In this document: positions 26,376 through 34,639 of the stretch, in pieces
Layout of the letters: each line of letters begins with the position of its first letter
How positions within the stretch are numbered: the first letter of the stretch is position 1
Notes under the pieces: model-generated
Seen by the model: the letters and a program-made list of their open reading frames with translations, nothing else
Told to the model about the DNA's origin: nothing
The model's database searches: none
Program-made: the position numbers and the translations under genes
DNA from: Maricaulis sp.
Lineage (GTDB): Bacteria > Pseudomonadota > Alphaproteobacteria > Caulobacterales > Maricaulaceae
Assembly: GCA_002692855.1 (NCBI GenBank)
Contig: NZMJ01000046.1
Coordinates: forward strand, 193,019-257,018
Length of the DNA stretch: 64,000 bases
Direction: 5' to 3'

Positions 26376-28889
26376 CTAACCCTCGATTTTCGACAGATCG
26401 GCCACGACATGCGCGTCCGATCTTATGCGCGCCAGCAGACGGAGTCTGTTGCGCCGCAACATGGCGTTATCGGCATTGACCGTGACCTTGTCAAAGAAGG
26501 CATCGACCGGCCCGCGCAGCACGGCGAGCGAGCGCATCGCGCCCTCGAAATCCTCGGTCCCGACCGCAGCGTTCAGATCCTTCGATGCCGACTCCAGCGC
26601 CGCTATCAGGGCCGCTTCCTCGGCTTGCAGATCACCGTTCAGATATTCGGCCTCCAGCGCGCCATCGCCGAGATCGGCGGTGAAGGCATCTGCGTCTTTC
26701 TTCTCTTCGGCTTTCAGGATGTTCGCCGCACGGCGGTAACCGGCGAGCAGCGCCGCCCCATCCTCGCTGTCGAGGAAGGCCTGCAGCGCGCGGGCGCGGT
26801 TTGTGACGCGGACGAGATCATCATCGCCCAGGGCGAACACGGCATCGATCACGTCGAAGCGCACGCCTTCGTCCTTAAGGTGGACTTTCAGCCGCTCAGC
26901 GAAGAAGGCGAGGAGGTCGGTAAGAATATAGTTCTTAAACTTATCGAGCTCGGGGCATTCAGCTGCAATTTGATCGTAATAATCCCATCGATTCCTGCCC
27001 CCGCGGCGGGGCATTTCGCCTTCGACGAGCGCAGCCTCTGAAATACGCCTCAAGACTTTAAACGCTTGCGAATAGCTTTTCTCAGCTCGACTATCGTTCT
27101 CAGATGAACGAAATTTTTTCCGTGCCGCGTTAAAAAATTCTTCTTTTGTGATACCCCCCAAATACCTCGGACGGTTGGAAAACTCCGCCAACACTTCCAA
27201 CATCAAATGGCCGAATTTGGTGTACAAATCATCGTAATCGATAAAATTACGAAGCTTGCGATATGGGCCACGCCAATAACTGTCTGAAAAGAAACGCTCA
27301 TCGATCGCTGGGAATTCAAGTTCAGCGATATCGTCATGCGCCGTCATTCCACCTTCCAATGGAAGGTGTTCGATCAAACCTGCTAAAATCAAGTTCTGGA
27401 GCGACGCTTTAATTCTCCGATCTAGTAGAATCCTAATGACACCGATCGCATCCCTTCGAAGTCCGAAGGGGTCTTTGCTACCAGTCGGCCTCTCATTTAT
27501 AGTCCAAAACCCAATAAGATTATCTAACTTGTCAATAATCGAAATCGCAGAACCGGTTGAAGTTCTGGGTATATCCCCACCTTTACCTACAGGGAAATAG
27601 TGCTCTTCAATTGATTTTACTACCTCTTTGTGCCTACCTTCAAATTCAGCATAATATCGGCCCATCACGCCTTGCAGCTCTGGGAATTCATAGACCATCT
27701 GGCTGACCAAGTCGGCTTTACACAATTCTGCCGCGGCGAACGTCAACTCAGCGTCAGCCCCTAGCCACACCGAATAGTTCAAGCTCGTACGGCAAATTCG
27801 CCAAACCTTCTGACGCATACTGCCGAGCTTCTCGTGGAAGGTGACCTTGGAGAGGTCCTTCGCCATGTCTTCAAGGCCGCGGGCGATGTCCTTGTCCCAA
27901 AAGTGGCGCGCATCGGACAGGCGCGCGGACAGGACGCGGGCATTGCCCGCCGCGATGGCCTTGCCGCCATCAGGCGCGTCCTGATTGGCGACCACCACGA
28001 AGTTCGCCGAGAGCGAACCGTCGGGGCGCGCCACCGCGAAATACTTCTGGTGCGTCTTCATCGTCAGCTGGATGACTTCGGGCGGCAGGTCGAGGAAGTC
28101 GGGGTCCATCTGCCCCAGAATGGCGATCGGCCATTCGGCCAGACCGGCCACCTCGTTCAGCAGCCCCTCGTCCTCGACGAGTTTCAGCCCTGCATCGGCG
28201 CAGACCTTCGCCGCCTGTTCGGCGATCATCGCCATGCGGTCAGCGCGTTTCAGGACCACATGACCCTTGTCGCGCAGCGTCGTCTCGTAATCGGCAAAAT
28301 CCTTCACCGCGAACGGCCCCGGCCCCATGCGGCGGTGGCCTTCGGTTTCGTTGCCCGTGGCAATGCCGAACACCTCGAACGGCACGACTTCGCCCTCGAG
28401 CAGGCAGAGCACTCGTTGCAGCGGGCGGACCCAGCGCTGGGTCTTCTCGCCCTCACCGAACTTCATCGACTTCGGCCAGGGGAAGTCCCTGGCGATCTGC
28501 GGGATGGCGGCGGCGATCACATCGGCCGTCTTGCGGCCCGGCGTCTCAATCAGGGCAACGTAGAAACTGCCCTTCTTGTCCTCGCGCACTTCGCACTGGT
28601 CGAGGCTGGAAACACCTGCCCCGCGCATGAAGCCTTCGAGCGCCTTCTCCGGCGCATCGGTGCGCGGCCCCTTGCGCTCTTCGCGCACGGCCTCGGTCTG
28701 AAGCGGCAGCCCCTCGATCACACAGCCCAGACGGCGCGGCCCGGAGAAGGTTTCAAACCGCTCCCAGCCCAGCCCCGCCTCTTTCAGCGCAGCCGACAAC
28801 AGGCGTTCGAGATCGGCTTCCGCACGCGCCTGCATGCGCGCCGGAATTTCCTCGGAGAAGAATTCGAGAAGCAGTTGAGCCACGTTCAC
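26376..28889 (-). CDS. glyS: Glycyl-tRNA synthetase beta subunit, with an internal atypical segment
   Basis: An 837-residue beta subunit of the tetrameric glycyl-tRNA synthetase, involved in tRNA binding and needed with GlyQ for charging. Expected motifs are FFSEEIPARMQ at the start, TMKTHQKYFAV (about 276), VTFHEKLGSM (349), EFPELQGVMGRYYA (401) and PTGSKDPFGLRRDAIG (468). About 140 residues at roughly 509-652 are not part of the canonical protein, which is near 690 residues in E. coli. They contain FFSDSYWRGPYRK and a K/R-rich stretch. DNA from about 26930 to 27810 is visibly AT-richer and uses AGA, AGG, CTA and TTA codons. The frame is open throughout. Confidence 0.93.
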   Translation of the reverse strand: MNVAQLLLEFFSEEIPARMQARAEADLERLLSAALKEAGLGWERFETFSGPRRLGCVIEGLPLQTEAVREERKGPRTDAPEKALEGFMRGAGVSSLDQCEVREDKKGSFYVALIETPGRKTADVIAAAIPQIARDFPWPKSMKFGEGEKTQRWVRPLQRVLCLLEGEVVPFEVFGIATGNETEGHRRMGPGPFAVKDFADYETTLRDKGHVVLKRADRMAMIAEQAAKVCADAGLKLVEDEGLLNEVAGLAEWPIAILGQMDPDFLDLPPEVIQLTMKTHQKYFAVARPDGSLSANFVVVANQDAPDGGKAIAAGNARVLSARLSDARHFWDKDIARGLEDMAKDLSKVTFHEKLGSMRQKVWRICRTSLNYSVWLGADAELTFAAAELCKADLVSQMVYEFPELQGVMGRYYAEFEGRHKEVVKSIEEHYFPVGKGGDIPRTSTGSAISIIDKLDNLIGFWTINERPTGSKDPFGLRRDAIGVIRILLDRRIKASLQNLILAGLIEHLPLEGGMTAHDDIAELEFPAIDERFFSDSYWRGPYRKLRNFIDYDDLYTKFGHLMLEVLAEFSNRPRYLGGITKEEFFNAARKKFRSSENDSRAEKSYSQAFKVLRRISEAALVEGEMPRRGGRNRWDYYDQIAAECPELDKFKNYILTDLLAFFAERLKVHLKDEGVRFDVIDAVFALGDDDLVRVTNRARALQAFLDSEDGAALLAGYRRAANILKAEEKKDADAFTADLGDGALEAEYLNGDLQAEEAALIAALESASKDLNAAVGTEDFEGAMRSLAVLRGPVDAFFDKVTVNADNAMLRRNRLRLLARIRSDAHVVADLSKIEG

Positions 28890-28896
28890 TCAGGTC

Positions 28897-29490
28897 CTAA
28901 CCGGCAAAGACTTTCTGGAAGGCCGGGCGCGACCGGACGCGCTCGACATAGGCCTTGATGCCCGGCTTTTCCGGGAACATGCCGAACTGCGTGGCCCAGC
29001 CGAGCGCCCCGCCGATCAGAATGTCGGCGGCCGTAAACCACCCGCCGAACAGGTACGGACTGGCCTTCGACACACGCTGTTCCATCACGTCGACGACCAG
29101 TTCGACATTGCCCCAGCTGGCGGCCTGGCGCGGGATCTCGACCTTGGTGCTGGCCTGCATCATCGCGGGGTCGATTGCACCGGCCTGATAGCAGATCCAG
29201 CGCAGATATTCGCCGCGGCGGGGGTCGTCGATGCCGGGCGCCAGGTCGTTGGGCGTCTTGTACTTGTCGCACAGATAGATCGCGATGGCGGTCGTCTCGG
29301 TGACGATGGTGTCGCCGTCGACAATCGCCGGGATCTTGCCCATCGGGTTGATGGCGAGGAATTCCGGCGTCCGCATCGACCCGTCTTCATAAGCGACCGG
29401 CTTGATGTCGTAGTCGATGCCGAGCTCTTCGAGCAGCCAGTGCGTCAAAGCCGCCCGCGATTGCGGGTTGTGGTAAAACTGGATCGTCAT
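28897..29490 (-). CDS. Glutathione S-transferase family protein
   Basis: A 197-residue GST-fold protein. The thioredoxin-like N-terminal domain has [35 protein letters not shown] (cis-Pro loop) and [13 protein letters not shown]; the all-alpha C-terminal domain has [16 protein letters not shown] with the conserved N-capping region. It sits between glyQ and glyS, overlapping glyQ by four bases and ending seven bases before glyS. It is therefore very likely co-translated with both synthetase subunits. Whether it acts in detoxification or has a synthetase-linked role is unknown. Confidence 0.85.
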   Translation of the reverse strand: MTIQFYHNPQSRAALTHWLLEELGIDYDIKPVAYEDGSMRTPEFLAINPMGKIPAIVDGDTIVTETTAIAIYLCDKYKTPNDLAPGIDDPRRGEYLRWICYQAGAIDPAMMQASTKVEIPRQAASWGNVELVVDVMEQRVSKASPYLFGGWFTAADILIGGALGWATQFGMFPEKPGIKAYVERVRSRPAFQKVFAG

Positions 29491-30359
29491 GCGGCATTCC
29501 CCTTCTCAAGTCTGACCCACGCATCGGCGCAGCCCTTGGCCAGTTCGCGCACCCGCGCGATCCAGCTGGCGCGTTCGGCGACCGAGATCGCGCCGCGCGC
29601 ATCGACCAGGTTGAACAGGTGCGAGGCTTTCAGACAGTAATCATAGGCCGGCAGCGGCAGCGGCGGATCGAGCGCCAGCAGCGCCCGGCACTGGTTCTCC
29701 GCGTCGGTGAACTGGCGCATCAGCATGTCGACATCGGCGTGTTCGAAATTGAAGGCCGAATACTGCCGCTCGGCTTCCTGGAAAACGTCGCCGTATTTCA
29801 GACCCTTCCCGTTGAAGTCGAGGTCGTAGACGTTCTCCACGCCCTGCACATACATGGCGAGGCGTTCGAGCCCGTAGGTCAGCTCGCCGGAGACCAGCTC
29901 CACATCAAGCCCGCCGACCTGCTGGAAATAGGTGAACTGGCTGACTTCCATGCCGTCGCACCAGACCTCCCATCCGAGCCCCCATGCCCCGACGGTCGGG
30001 TTTTCCCAATCATCCTCGGCAAAGCGCACGTCATGAAGATCGCGGTCGATCCCGATGGCGTCGAGCGAGCCGAGATAGAGGTCCTGCAGGTTTGCCGGGG
30101 ACGGCTTCAGGAGCACCTGGAACTGGTAATAGTGCTGCAGCCGGTTCGGGTTCTCGCCATAGCGCCCGTCAGACGGCCGCCGCGAAGGCTGCACATAGGC
30201 GGCGCGCCACGGCTGGCCGCCGAGCGACCGCAGCGTCGTCGCCGGGTGCAGCGTTCCCGCCCCGACCTCGACGTCATAAGGCTGGAGAATCGCACAGCCC
30301 TGCTCGCCCCAATAGCGTTGCAAGGTGAGGATGAGGTCCTGGAAAGAGGGCGCGGCCAT
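29487..30359 (-). CDS. glyQ: Glycyl-tRNA synthetase alpha subunit
   Basis: A 290-residue catalytic class II synthetase subunit. Motifs visible are [24 protein letters not shown] at the start, [37 protein letters not shown] and [22 protein letters not shown]. Length is as in other bacteria. It begins the glyQ-gst-glyS unit; its stop overlaps the gst start as ATGA. Confidence 0.97.
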   Translation of the reverse strand: MAAPSFQDLILTLQRYWGEQGCAILQPYDVEVGAGTLHPATTLRSLGGQPWRAAYVQPSRRPSDGRYGENPNRLQHYYQFQVLLKPSPANLQDLYLGSLDAIGIDRDLHDVRFAEDDWENPTVGAWGLGWEVWCDGMEVSQFTYFQQVGGLDVELVSGELTYGLERLAMYVQGVENVYDLDFNGKGLKYGDVFQEAERQYSAFNFEHADVDMLMRQFTDAENQCRALLALDPPLPLPAYDYCLKASHLFNLVDARGAISVAERASWIARVRELAKGCADAWVRLEKGNAA

Positions 30360-30442
30360 GGTGTCCGGTCATGTCAGTGATTTGGGCAACGGGCAAGCCC
30401 GCCGCGAAAGCGCGCGGACCCTAGGCAGGAAGGCGGTTTCGA

Positions 30443-30601
30443 TCAAGCAGACGAGTCGTCACGCGTCTCAGGCGCAATGCGGTGCTCCACCGCGCGCCGC
30501 GCCGCCTCGGCAGCCTTGTTGTGCCGCCGCCGTGCAGGCGCGCGAAAAACGCCCCAGAGGAAGGCGGCGGTGACAATCAGGAGAAGCGTTATCCCGAGCA
30601 T
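30443..30601 (-). CDS. 52-residue predicted single-span membrane protein
   Basis: A short frame reading MLGITLLLIVTAAFLWGVFR, a good membrane segment, followed by a basic tail (APARRRHNKAAEAARRAVEH) and an acidic end. It fits the gap between the methyltransferase and glyQ and has the codon bias of the genome (G/C at third positions). No strong ribosome-binding site is visible. Upstream and downstream genes run in the same direction. Likely real, but unverified. Confidence 0.45.
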   Translation of the reverse strand: MLGITLLLIVTAAFLWGVFRAPARRRHNKAAEAARRAVEHRIAPETRDDSSA

Positions 30602-30645
30602 GAAAGTGGAGTAGCGATTTTATCGGCGCCCGTCATCCCGGCCGG

Positions 30646-31368
30646 TTACATTACGATTCCCGCCCGGCCGCGCAGGATCGCCTCGGCCTCGGCCGAATAC
30701 TGCCCGCCCGCATCGTCATGCAGGACCAGCGGCGGATGGAGATGGAGCGCGCCCTTCGTATCGCGCCGCGCCGAGACCAGAACCCGCTTGGCCGCAGAAT
30801 CGGCTCGAGGATGGATCGGCCGGATCGCCACATCGCCCCAACCGCTTTGCAGCAGGGTCAGGATATCCCCCAGCCGGTCAGCCCGGTGGATGAGCGTGAC
30901 CCTGCCTTTCGGCTTCAGCAGACGCCTCGCTGCGCCCACCCAGTCAGCCAGGCTTGTGTCACCCGTCAGATAGGCGCGCGTCTTGCCCGGCTTTGGCGGA
31001 CGCAGCGCCGACGGGTCATCGAAGAAAGGCGGATTGAAGAAGACCTGGTCGACCGGCCCGGCCATGTGGCCCAACGCGACATCTCCGGTTTCAAAGGCCG
31101 CGCGCTCCGCCAGGCCGTTGGCCGCAGCGTTGGCCTGGGCCAGCGCAATCATGTCGGGGTCGATGTCGATCCCCCGGAAACGCCCCTCGGGCGAACGGGC
31201 CGCCGCGCACAAGGTCGCCGTGCCCGCTCCGCATCCAAGCTCGACCAGTGTTTCGCCGGACCGGACCACGAGGGACGCGGCCAGCAGCACGGCGTCAATC
31301 CCGGCACGAAAGCCGCCATCGGGCTGGGTGACGCGGATCCGTCCGTCGAGAAAACGATCCTCGCTCAC
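30646..31368 (-). CDS. SAM-dependent methyltransferase, TrmN6-like
   Basis: A 240-residue class I methyltransferase related to tRNA1(Val) A37 N6-methyltransferase. The SAM-binding motif VELGCGAGTATLCAAAR and the adenine-N6 type catalytic motif NPPFFDDPS are present; the N-terminus DGRIRVTQPDGGFRAGIDAVLLAA is typical of that group. Its start overlaps the upstream DUF2007 gene stop by four bases. Substrate assignment is by family resemblance. Confidence 0.82.
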   Translation of the reverse strand: MSEDRFLDGRIRVTQPDGGFRAGIDAVLLAASLVVRSGETLVELGCGAGTATLCAAARSPEGRFRGIDIDPDMIALAQANAAANGLAERAAFETGDVALGHMAGPVDQVFFNPPFFDDPSALRPPKPGKTRAYLTGDTSLADWVGAARRLLKPKGRVTLIHRADRLGDILTLLQSGWGDVAIRPIHPRADSAAKRVLVSARRDTKGALHLHPPLVLHDDAGGQYSAEAEAILRGRAGIVM

Positions 31369-31595
31369 GCGCCTTCGCTTTTTGCGATCTCGGCGAAGGC
31401 TTCCTTCAACAGACGCTTGGCCTCTTCGGCATCGTCGTCTGCGACCATCAGGCGCGGCCGCAATTGCTTCAGACTGCCGCCATAGAGGCTCGACGTCTGG
31501 TCATCGGTCACGAACGTCTTGATCCCGGCTTCTTTCAACACCGCCTGTACAAACGACATTTCGACCGGGTCATTCGTTCTGTGGACTTCAATCAT
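31365..31595 (-). CDS. DUF2007 domain protein
   Basis: A 76-residue protein starting at ATG 31595, seven bases after a good GGAGGT. It matches the DUF2007 pattern: MIEVHRTNDPVEMSFVQAVLKEAGI then a DDQTSSLYGG segment and LMVADDDAEEAKRLLKE. Sometimes called a putative signal-transducing protein, but its role is not established. It is coupled to the methyltransferase by an ATGA overlap, and diverges from the polyprenyl synthase gene. Confidence 0.8.
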   Translation of the reverse strand: MIEVHRTNDPVEMSFVQAVLKEAGIKTFVTDDQTSSLYGGSLKQLRPRLMVADDDAEEAKRLLKEAFAEIAKSEGA

Positions 31596-31731
31596 CAGTG
31601 AACCTCCGAGGTTTGACCGCATTATAGAGCGTGTCGCGCCAACGTGCGACGATCAGGCGCCGCACCGGGCGCTTGCCGCCGGACGGGGCCATTCCTATTG
31701 TCGGCCCGAAATCGCGGGGCACCGCAGGGGT

Positions 31732-32757
31732 ATGAAATTGGACATCAGCGTGAAAGCGGGCAAGGCGCCCTCCAGCGATCTGAACGCGGCTGAACGCCTC
31801 GCTGATCTGGCGAGTGCGGACATGCGCCGTGTCGACGCGCTGATCCTCGATCGCATGGGCAGCCCGGTTCCCCTCATCCCCAAGCTGGCAAATTACCTTG
31901 TCGAAGCTGGTGGCAAACGCATCCGCCCCCTGATCACGCTCGCAACCGCCCGCATGCTCGGCTACGAGGGCGATGCCCAGCTGAAGCTCGCCGCCGCCGT
32001 CGAGTTCATTCACACCGCGACCCTGCTGCACGATGACGTGGTCGACGAAAGTGACCTGCGCCGCGGACGCAAGTCCGCCAATGTCGTCTGGGGCAATGCC
32101 CCCAGCGTGCTGGTCGGCGACTTCCTGTTTGCGCGCGCCTTCATGCTGATGGTCGACGCCGAATCCCTGCCGGCACTGCACTCGCTGTCGCGCGCCGCCA
32201 GCGTCATCGCAGAGGGCGAGGTTCGCCAGCTTGCCGCTGCGGGCGACGTCAATGTCTCCGAAGAGTCCTATCGCGCCATCATCGAGGCAAAAACAGCCGC
32301 GCTGTTCGCCGCAGCCGCCGAAGTGTCCGGCATCGTGTCCGATTGCACACCGGACGAGATCGCAGCGCTCGATCGCTATGGCCGCGAAATTGGCCTCGCG
32401 TTTCAGCTGGTCGATGACATGCTCGACTATGGCGGTCTGTCGGCCACGCTCGGCAAGAAAACCGGCGACGATTTCCGTGAAGGCAAGGTCACCTTGCCCG
32501 TGGCGCTCGCCATCGCCCGCGCTGATGACGGGGAACGAGCCTTCTGGACGCGTGTCATCGCCGACAACGAACAGACCGATACGGATTTCGCGCGCGCGCT
32601 TGAACTGATCCGCAAGCACGGTGCGCTCGAGGCCACGCTGGACGCTGCCCGCACGCACGCGGCCAATGCGTGCGACGCCTTGGCCCGCTTCCCGGACAAT
32701 GTCTGGAAGACCGCGTTGACCAACCTCGCCGAATTCGTGGTCGAACGCGCGCACTAG
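31732..32757 (+). CDS. Polyprenyl diphosphate synthase (octaprenyl/decaprenyl type)
   Basis: A 341-residue trans-prenyltransferase that lengthens farnesyl or geranylgeranyl diphosphate for ubiquinone side chains. The first aspartate-rich motif LLHDDVVDESDLRRG and the second LVDDMLDYGG are intact; GGKRIRPLITLATARML is the diphosphate-binding stretch. Start at 31732 gives the family N-terminus; residues read farther upstream lie over the divergent gene. Chain length cannot be read from sequence alone. Confidence 0.9.
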   Translation: MKLDISVKAGKAPSSDLNAAERLADLASADMRRVDALILDRMGSPVPLIPKLANYLVEAGGKRIRPLITLATARMLGYEGDAQLKLAAAVEFIHTATLLHDDVVDESDLRRGRKSANVVWGNAPSVLVGDFLFARAFMLMVDAESLPALHSLSRAASVIAEGEVRQLAAAGDVNVSEESYRAIIEAKTAALFAAAAEVSGIVSDCTPDEIAALDRYGREIGLAFQLVDDMLDYGGLSATLGKKTGDDFREGKVTLPVALAIARADDGERAFWTRVIADNEQTDTDFARALELIRKHGALEATLDAARTHAANACDALARFPDNVWKTALTNLAEFVVERAH

Positions 32758-32765
32758 GCGCGCGC

Positions 32766-33770
32766 CTACTCTCCCATGTCGAGGCCCTTGGCGCGCGCGC
32801 TGGCGCGCAGTCGCGAATGGGCCAGGCTGAGGACCAGCGTCATCACCACCAGCCCGGTCAGCGGCCATGCACCGCCCAGCGCATGGGCGACCAGCGCCAC
32901 GATCACGCACCATCCCGAAAGTGCCGCATAAAGGACCGCCACGCGCCAGTGCGGCAGTCCCATCCGCACGAGCAGCTGGTAGGCGTGACTGCGATGGGGA
33001 TGCGTCATCTTGAAACCGGCGCGGACGCGGCCAAGCATCGTCAGAAGAATGTCGACCAGCAGCGGCAGCATCAAAAGCGGCACGAGGAAAACGCTGACGG
33101 CGCTGCCCCCCATCACAGCATTGAGCCCGGCCACCGCGAACCATCCCCCGACAGCCAGTGACCCGACATCGCCCAGAAACAGGCGCGCCGATGGGAAGTT
33201 CCACGGCAGGAATCCGAGCAGCGCGACACTCAGGAACACGCCTTCGGGTTCGCCGGAAACCAGTGTCAGCCCCAGTCCGGCCATCGCCATCGACAGCGCC
33301 ACAAGCCCGTTGGACCCGTCCGCAAAATTGACCGTGTTGATCGCCACGAACACCCATAGAGCCGTCCCGGCCAGTCCGATCGCGAAGGGCAGGGCCAGCG
33401 CGAATGCACCGGTCTCGATGACACCGATCGGCCCGGCGGCAAAAGCGGCCGCGAGCGAAATGGCCAGCAGGGAAAGAAACTTCTCCGAGGGTCCCGGGGC
33501 GATCAGGTCATCGATCAGGCCCAGCAACCCGGCCGCAGCCATCACCGCCAGCGGAACAGCCGCATGGGGCGGAACACTGCCCACGACCGTCCAGACGGTC
33601 ACGCAGGCAGCGATACCGGCCATGACGCCCAGTCCGCCGCTGCGCGGAGTGGGTTGCCGGTGACTGGACCGGTTGTTCGGGTGATCCAGAACACCGCCGC
33701 GGCGCACCAGCCACGACACCAGGAAAGCCGTCAGGAACCCTGCGGTAATGGCAATGGCATAGGTCATCAT
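32766..33770 (-). CDS. Glycosyltransferase family 4 (WecA/MraY-like)
   Basis: A 334-residue polytopic membrane protein with about ten hydrophobic segments. It belongs to the polyprenyl-phosphate sugar-1-phosphate transferases: HPNNRSSHRQPTPRSGGLG at the N-terminus, LGLIDDLIAP, NFADGSNGL, the catalytic-loop Asp in RLFLGDVGS, and HPHRSHAYQ. This group starts O-antigen or exopolysaccharide synthesis on undecaprenyl phosphate. The ATG at 33770 overlaps the ispE stop. MraY itself is less likely because no mur genes surround it. Confidence 0.82.
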   Translation of the reverse strand: MMTYAIAITAGFLTAFLVSWLVRRGGVLDHPNNRSSHRQPTPRSGGLGVMAGIAACVTVWTVVGSVPPHAAVPLAVMAAAGLLGLIDDLIAPGPSEKFLSLLAISLAAAFAAGPIGVIETGAFALALPFAIGLAGTALWVFVAINTVNFADGSNGLVALSMAMAGLGLTLVSGEPEGVFLSVALLGFLPWNFPSARLFLGDVGSLAVGGWFAVAGLNAVMGGSAVSVFLVPLLMLPLLVDILLTMLGRVRAGFKMTHPHRSHAYQLLVRMGLPHWRVAVLYAALSGWCVIVALVAHALGGAWPLTGLVVMTLVLSLAHSRLRASARAKGLDMGE

Positions 33771-34639
33771 GCGGAATGACTTCCCTGAAGCGTGACAGGC
33801 TGAACCAGCCAACCCGGTTGCTGCGCGAGGACGTGTCCGGCCGCGGCATCTGCATCCGAACGCGATTCGAACAGCGCAAAACAGGTGGAACCCGATCCGG
33901 TCATGCGCACCAGTGTCCCGGCATGCGTCTCGCGAAGCGTCTGCAATACCGTGTCGATGCCAGCCGAAGCCCGCACGGCATGGGATTGCAGATCATTTTC
34001 GGCGGACCGGAGCGCGTCGAGCGCCTCAGCCCGATCAGTAGCAGAAGGCGTTGAACGCGCCTGCACCGGCTTGGGCTCGTCATCGTAAAGCGCAAAGATC
34101 CGGGCGGTGGAAACGCTCACGCGCGGATTGACGATCAGCGCAGGAAATTCCGGCCAGCGCGCCAGCGCTTCAAGGCGCTCGCCGCGCCCGGTCATGCGCA
34201 GCGGCCGCGACATCACGCAGGCCGGAACATCCGACCCGATCTCGGCGGCCAGTCCGGCCAGCATGTCCTCGGGCCAGTCCAGCGCCCAGAGCCGGTTCAG
34301 TCCGCGTAGCGCAGCGGCAGCATCGGCCGACCCGCCTCCGAGCCCCGCACCCAGCGGAATCTGTTTGTGCAGGCGAATGGCCGCGCCGTCATGGTGCAGT
34401 CCGGCGGCGGTCGCCAGCAGGCGGGCCGCCTTCAGGACCAGGTTCTCGTCCTCGCCGCGCAGGGTTTGCGCACCTTCGCCTTCGATGTCGAGCGACAGCT
34501 CGCGGGACGGATGAAAGGTCAACCGGTCGCCCCAGTCGGCAAAGACGACGAGACTGTCGACCGGATGATACCCGTCCGGACGTGCCGGTCCGACCTGAAG
34601 CGTCAGGTTGACCTTGGCCGGCGCGAACTCCTCGATCAC
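33767..34639 (-). CDS. ispE: 4-diphosphocytidyl-2-C-methyl-D-erythritol kinase
   Basis: A 290-residue GHMP kinase of the MEP isoprenoid pathway. The N-terminal APAKVNLTLQVGPARPDGYH and the ATP-binding loop PLGAGLGGGSADAAAALRGL are characteristic; MTGSGSTCFALF is the C-terminal GHMP motif. It overlaps the TPR gene upstream and the WecA-like gene downstream by four bases each, so the three are probably one operon. Confidence 0.95.
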   Translation of the reverse strand: MIEEFAPAKVNLTLQVGPARPDGYHPVDSLVVFADWGDRLTFHPSRELSLDIEGEGAQTLRGEDENLVLKAARLLATAAGLHHDGAAIRLHKQIPLGAGLGGGSADAAAALRGLNRLWALDWPEDMLAGLAAEIGSDVPACVMSRPLRMTGRGERLEALARWPEFPALIVNPRVSVSTARIFALYDDEPKPVQARSTPSATDRAEALDALRSAENDLQSHAVRASAGIDTVLQTLRETHAGTLVRMTGSGSTCFALFESRSDADAAAGHVLAQQPGWLVQPVTLQGSHSA

